From assembly GCA_905216045.1 (NCBI GenBank), contig CAJMSL010000073.1, positions 1 to 9,403 on the forward strand: DNA of 9,403 nt. Reading direction: 5' to 3'. The position numbers were made by a program, and so were the translations under genes. Below, piece by piece: positions 7,639 to 9,403 of the stretch. The notes beneath the pieces were generated by a model that was not told the DNA's origin, searched no databases, and saw only the letters and a list, made by a program, of their open reading frames with translations. How positions within the stretch are numbered: position 1 is the first letter of the stretch; each line of letters opens with the position of its first letter. This stretch comes from an uncultured bacterium. Its GTDB lineage: Bacteria > Actinomycetota > Coriobacteriia > Coriobacteriales > Coriobacteriaceae.

Positions 7639-7651
7639 GAGCGCTTGTCCC
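7613..7651 (+). repeat. Competing inverted repeats at the hycI-transporter junction
   Basis: Three matching segments can pair in two exclusive ways. TTGTCC (7613-7618) can pair with GGACAA (7624-7629) across a 5-base loop. GGGACAAG (7623-7630) can instead pair perfectly over 8 bases with CTTGTCCC (7644-7651) across a 13-base loop holding the hycI stop codon. No T-run follows, so it is not a terminator. The second arm ends 8 bases before the transporter's ribosome site at 7660-7666. A role in mRNA processing, stability or translation of the transporter is only a guess. Confidence 0.45.
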
Positions 7652-7677
7652 TGCTGATTAGGAAAGAAGTGATTGAC

Positions 7678-8517
7678 ATGGCAGATTCCAAGGCGGAGTA
7701 CCCCGCTCCCGATTGCCTGGCGCCCGCCGCGATCGAGGCCAAGACCGAGGGCGCCGGCGTGACCAAGGCCAACCTGCCGGTCGCAAAGGCCTTTGTTTTG
7801 GCGATGTTCGCTGGTGCGTTCATTGCCTTCGGCGGCCTGTTCTTTACCGTGTTCTTGAGCGATAGCACGCTGGGCTGGGGCGCCCAGCGCGTCGTGGGCG
7901 GCCTGTGCTTTTGCCTGGGCCTGGTGCTCGTGCTGGTGTGCGGCGCCGAGCTGTTTACCGGTAATTCGCTTATGGTCTGCGCGCTCAAGAGTAAAAAGAT
8001 CGCCCTGGTCCAGATGCTCTAGGCCTGGGCCGTCGTATGGGCCGGTAACTATGTCGGTGCCCTGTTCATCGTCTTTTTGGTGTACATGGCCGGCATTTAC
8101 AAGCTCAACGGCGAGGCGGTCGCCAATTCCATGGTGAGCGTCGCCGCCGGCAAGGTGACGGTCGACTGGGTGACGATCTTCTTCCGCGGCATCCTGTGCA
8201 ACATCTTTGTGTGCCTGGCCGTGTGGATCGGTACCGCCGGCAAGACCGTGGTCGATAAGGTTGTGGGCATTCTGCTGCCCATCGCCGCCTTTGTGGCATG
8301 CGGTTTTGAGCACTGCGTTGCCAACATGTACTTTTTGCCCATGGGCGCCGTGATGCACGCGTGCGGCTATGGTGCCGACGTTGCCGGCGCCGATGCCCTC
8401 AACGCTGCGGGCATTGCGTTTAACTTGTCCGCCGCCACGCTGGGCAACATCGTGGGCGGCGCGGTTCTGATCGCGCTCGGCTACTGGTTTATCTACGCTA
8501 AGAAGTCCGAGGCGTAA
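7678..8517 (+). pseudogene. focA: Formate/nitrite (FNT) channel, interrupted by in-frame TAG
   Basis: The 280-codon frame matches FNT-family pentameric channels (E. coli FocA/FocB, about 280-285 residues), which move formate across the inner membrane. Visible family blocks: an N-terminal AAIEAKTEGAGVTKA segment, RVVGGLCFCLGLVLVLVCGAELFTGNS (CGAELF from codon 88), AGNYVGAL, GILCNIFVCLAVW, and CGFEHCVANMYFLPMG with the conserved pore His at codon 212; the end is ATLGNIVGGAVLIALGYWFIY. Codon 115 (8020-8022) is TAG, between VQML and AWAVVWAGN; FocA has Lys there, so AAG to TAG is the simplest change. As read, translation yields 114 residues, about two helices, which cannot form the channel. Everything downstream is intact with normal codon use, so the lesion is recent, polymorphic, a sequencing error or read through. 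Start: ATG with AGGAAAG at 7660-7666. The position matches focB in E. coli hyf. Formate versus nitrite specificity is judged from context. Confidence 0.85.
8020..8022 (+). other. In-frame amber codon within the FNT transporter
   Basis: TAG is in phase with both the ATG at 7678 and the TAA at 8515-8517. The same triplet is the ordinary stop of hyfD, hyfE, hyfI and hycI in this window, so TAG is not generally reassigned to an amino acid here. Confidence 0.9.
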
Positions 8518-8539
8518 GGTACCGTCTGTTTGATGTTGG

Positions 8540-8575
8540 GCCTCCCGCGGGGCGTTGCCGTGCGGGAGGCTTTTT
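8540..8575 (+). terminator. Intrinsic terminator closing the hyf operon
   Basis: A perfect 9-bp stem, GCCTCCCGC (8540-8548) with GCGGGAGGC (8562-8570), encloses a 13-base loop that itself contains GGC-GTT-GCC. Five T residues (8571-8575) follow directly. It lies 22 bases after the transporter stop and separates the operon from the downstream molybdoenzyme gene. Confidence 0.9.
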
Positions 8576-8623
8576 GGGTCTGGGCTCGTTGCCGTGCTTT
8601 TGGCCTGTTGTGTTTGGCTGATG

Positions 8624-8630
8624 AAAGGGG
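8624..8630 (+). promoter_or_regulatory. Ribosome binding site of the molybdoenzyme gene
   Basis: AAAGGGG lies 8 bases before ATG 8639. It decides between that ATG and an in-frame ATG at 8621, which overlaps this site and has no purine-rich motif of its own. The gene needs its own promoter after the terminator, but I saw no convincing -35/-10 pair in 8576-8623. Confidence 0.6.
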
Positions 8631-8638
8631 TAATCGAG

Positions 8639-9403
8639 ATGGCATCTGCTGTGAAGCGCGACGGTCGCGCCGTGGTGACCACATGCGGGGGATGCTATGC
8701 CGATTGCGCCTTTGCGGCACGCGTTGAGGGCGGTCGCGTGGTGGCCGAGCTGCCGGTGCCGGGGCATCCGTGCGCGGCGCGTGCCCTCTGCGCCCGCGGA
8801 CGGCATCGCCTGGCAATGCCGTTTGACGAGCGTGACCGCATCGTGCACCCCATGCGACGCCGCCAGGATGGCGCGGGGTTCGATGTGATTTCGTGGGACG
8901 AGGCGTTCGCGCAGATTGCCGAGCGCCTTTTGGGGATTGTTGACGGGCATGGTCCGCGAGCGCTGGGCATGACGCTCGGCGTGCCCTCGTTCGACCGTTA
9001 CTGGGCGTATCGTTTTATGCATGCGCTGGGCTCGCCCAACGTATACGGTGCCGACGGCGCCTGCGAGGTAAGCCGACTTACCGGTTGGGAGCACAGCCTG
9101 GGCTATAGTCCCGCCTCCGACCTGGCGCATACCGATTGCATCATGTACCTGGGGCGTTCCATCGTCGATTCGTCGACGATGGGGGCCGTTGATGCGCTCA
9201 ACGATGCCCGTCGCCGTGGGGCGAAGATTATCGTGGTCGACCCCCGGCGCAGCGGTTCGGCTGCTGTTGCCGATCGCTGGCTGCGCGTGCGTCCGGGCTG
9301 CGACTTGGCGCTGCTGTTGGGTATTGTTCACGTGTTGATTGCCGAGGACCTGTACGATCACGAGTTCGTGACCCGCTATACCACGGGCTTTGACGAGCTG
9401 GCG
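8639..9403 (+). CDS. Molybdopterin oxidoreductase, [4Fe-4S], N-terminal part (3' partial)
   Basis: The first 255 residues of a DMSO-reductase-superfamily molybdopterin enzyme run off the window end. The N-terminal cluster motif TCGGCYADC (C16, C19, C23) with LCARG (C51) fits C-x2-C-x3-C-x27-C for one [4Fe-4S]. Where formate dehydrogenase FdhF has Lys two residues after the last Cys (Lys44), this protein has Arg53, as in DmsA/NarG-like members. The likely molybdenum ligand is Cys142 in DGACEVSRLTG (bases 9062-9064), near FdhF selenocysteine 140; the next residue is Glu, not the His of formate dehydrogenases. DCIMYLGRS and KIIVVDPRRSGSA belong to the cofactor-binding fold. No twin-arginine signal, so it is probably cytoplasmic. 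A formate dehydrogenase is plausible from location, but the active-site residues argue for another substrate, such as a sulfur- or organic-oxide-type reductase. GGG and TTG codons seem more frequent than in the hyf genes. Confidence 0.88.
   Translation, partial: MASAVKRDGRAVVTTCGGCYADCAFAARVEGGRVVAELPVPGHPCAARALCARGRHRLAMPFDERDRIVHPMRRRQDGAGFDVISWDEAFAQIAERLLGIVDGHGPRALGMTLGVPSFDRYWAYRFMHALGSPNVYGADGACEVSRLTGWEHSLGYSPASDLAHTDCIMYLGRSIVDSSTMGAVDALNDARRRGAKIIVVDPRRSGSAAVADRWLRVRPGCDLALLLGIVHVLIAEDLYDHEFVTRYTTGFDELA

Noticed and set aside
8020..8022. General reassignment of TAG (for example to pyrrolysine)
   Set aside because: TAG is the normal stop of hyfD, hyfE, hyfI and hycI in this window, and no structure specific to recoding was seen after it.
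8576..8638. Sigma-54 type promoter before the molybdoenzyme, expected from E. coli FHL regulation
   Set aside because: No GG and GC pair with the required 10-base spacing and flanking consensus was found.
8621..8641. Alternative ATG at 8621 for the molybdoenzyme
   Set aside because: It is in frame but has no Shine-Dalgarno, and it overlaps the AAAGGGG that serves ATG 8639.
6844..8682. Minus-strand open frame of 612 codons over hyfJ, hycI and the transporter
   Set aside because: It is in register with hycI and the transporter and arises from the same codon bias; no protein family is recognisable.

Overview
This is a high-GC, almost fully coding window with every supported gene on the + strand. 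It carries the distal two-thirds of a group 4 [NiFe]-hydrogenase / formate hydrogenlyase-2 (Hyf type) operon. The order is hyfD (5' end missing)-hyfE-hyfF-hyfG-hyfH-hyfI-hyfJ-hycI, then a formate/nitrite transporter. Each protein resembles its E. coli Hyf/Hyc counterpart as I remember it, and the order matches E. coli hyfD..J-focB except that a hycI-type maturation protease sits between hyfJ and the transporter. GC-rich codons, near-absence of TTA/CTA/TCA codons and strong AGGAGG ribosome sites fit a high-GC anaerobe. A Coriobacteriia (Collinsella-like, Actinomycetota) gut bacterium is my best guess, but that is inference and not proven by the sequence.

Layout: 1-1044 is the C-terminal part of HyfD, an antiporter-like proton-channel subunit. 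1058-1711 is HyfE and 1715-3274 is HyfF, a second antiporter-like subunit. 3278-5050 is HyfG, the NuoC/NuoD-like catalytic large subunit with both CxxC pairs for the NiFe site. 5052-5768 is HyfH, a two-[4Fe-4S] ferredoxin-like subunit. 5771-6553 is HyfI, the NuoB-like small subunit. 6554-7135 is HyfJ (HycH family). 7135-7638 is HycI, the endopeptidase expected to trim HyfG. Gaps between these genes are 0-13 bases or a 1-base overlap, each with a Shine-Dalgarno sequence inside or next to the previous stop, so this is one tightly coupled transcription unit.

The transporter (7678-8517) has the full-length FNT reading frame but is interrupted by an in-frame TAG at codon 115 (8020-8022). A clear intrinsic terminator at 8540-8575 closes the operon. 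After it, 8639 to the window end encodes the N-terminal 255 residues of a cytoplasmic molybdopterin oxidoreductase with a [4Fe-4S] cluster motif. It has Cys where FdhF has selenocysteine and lacks the His that follows it, so it should not be assumed to be the formate dehydrogenase of this complex.

Together, HyfG/HyfI form the H2 site and HyfH passes electrons from a formate dehydrogenase. HyfD/E/F, with HyfB/C presumably upstream of the window, form the membrane arm that could couple formate oxidation and H2 evolution to ion movement. HycI and HyfJ mature or assemble the enzyme, and the FNT channel would have moved formate. I found no RNA genes, mobile elements or CRISPR arrays. The most notable observations are the amber-interrupted transporter, the unusual downstream molybdoenzyme, and a set of competing hairpins at the hycI-transporter junction.
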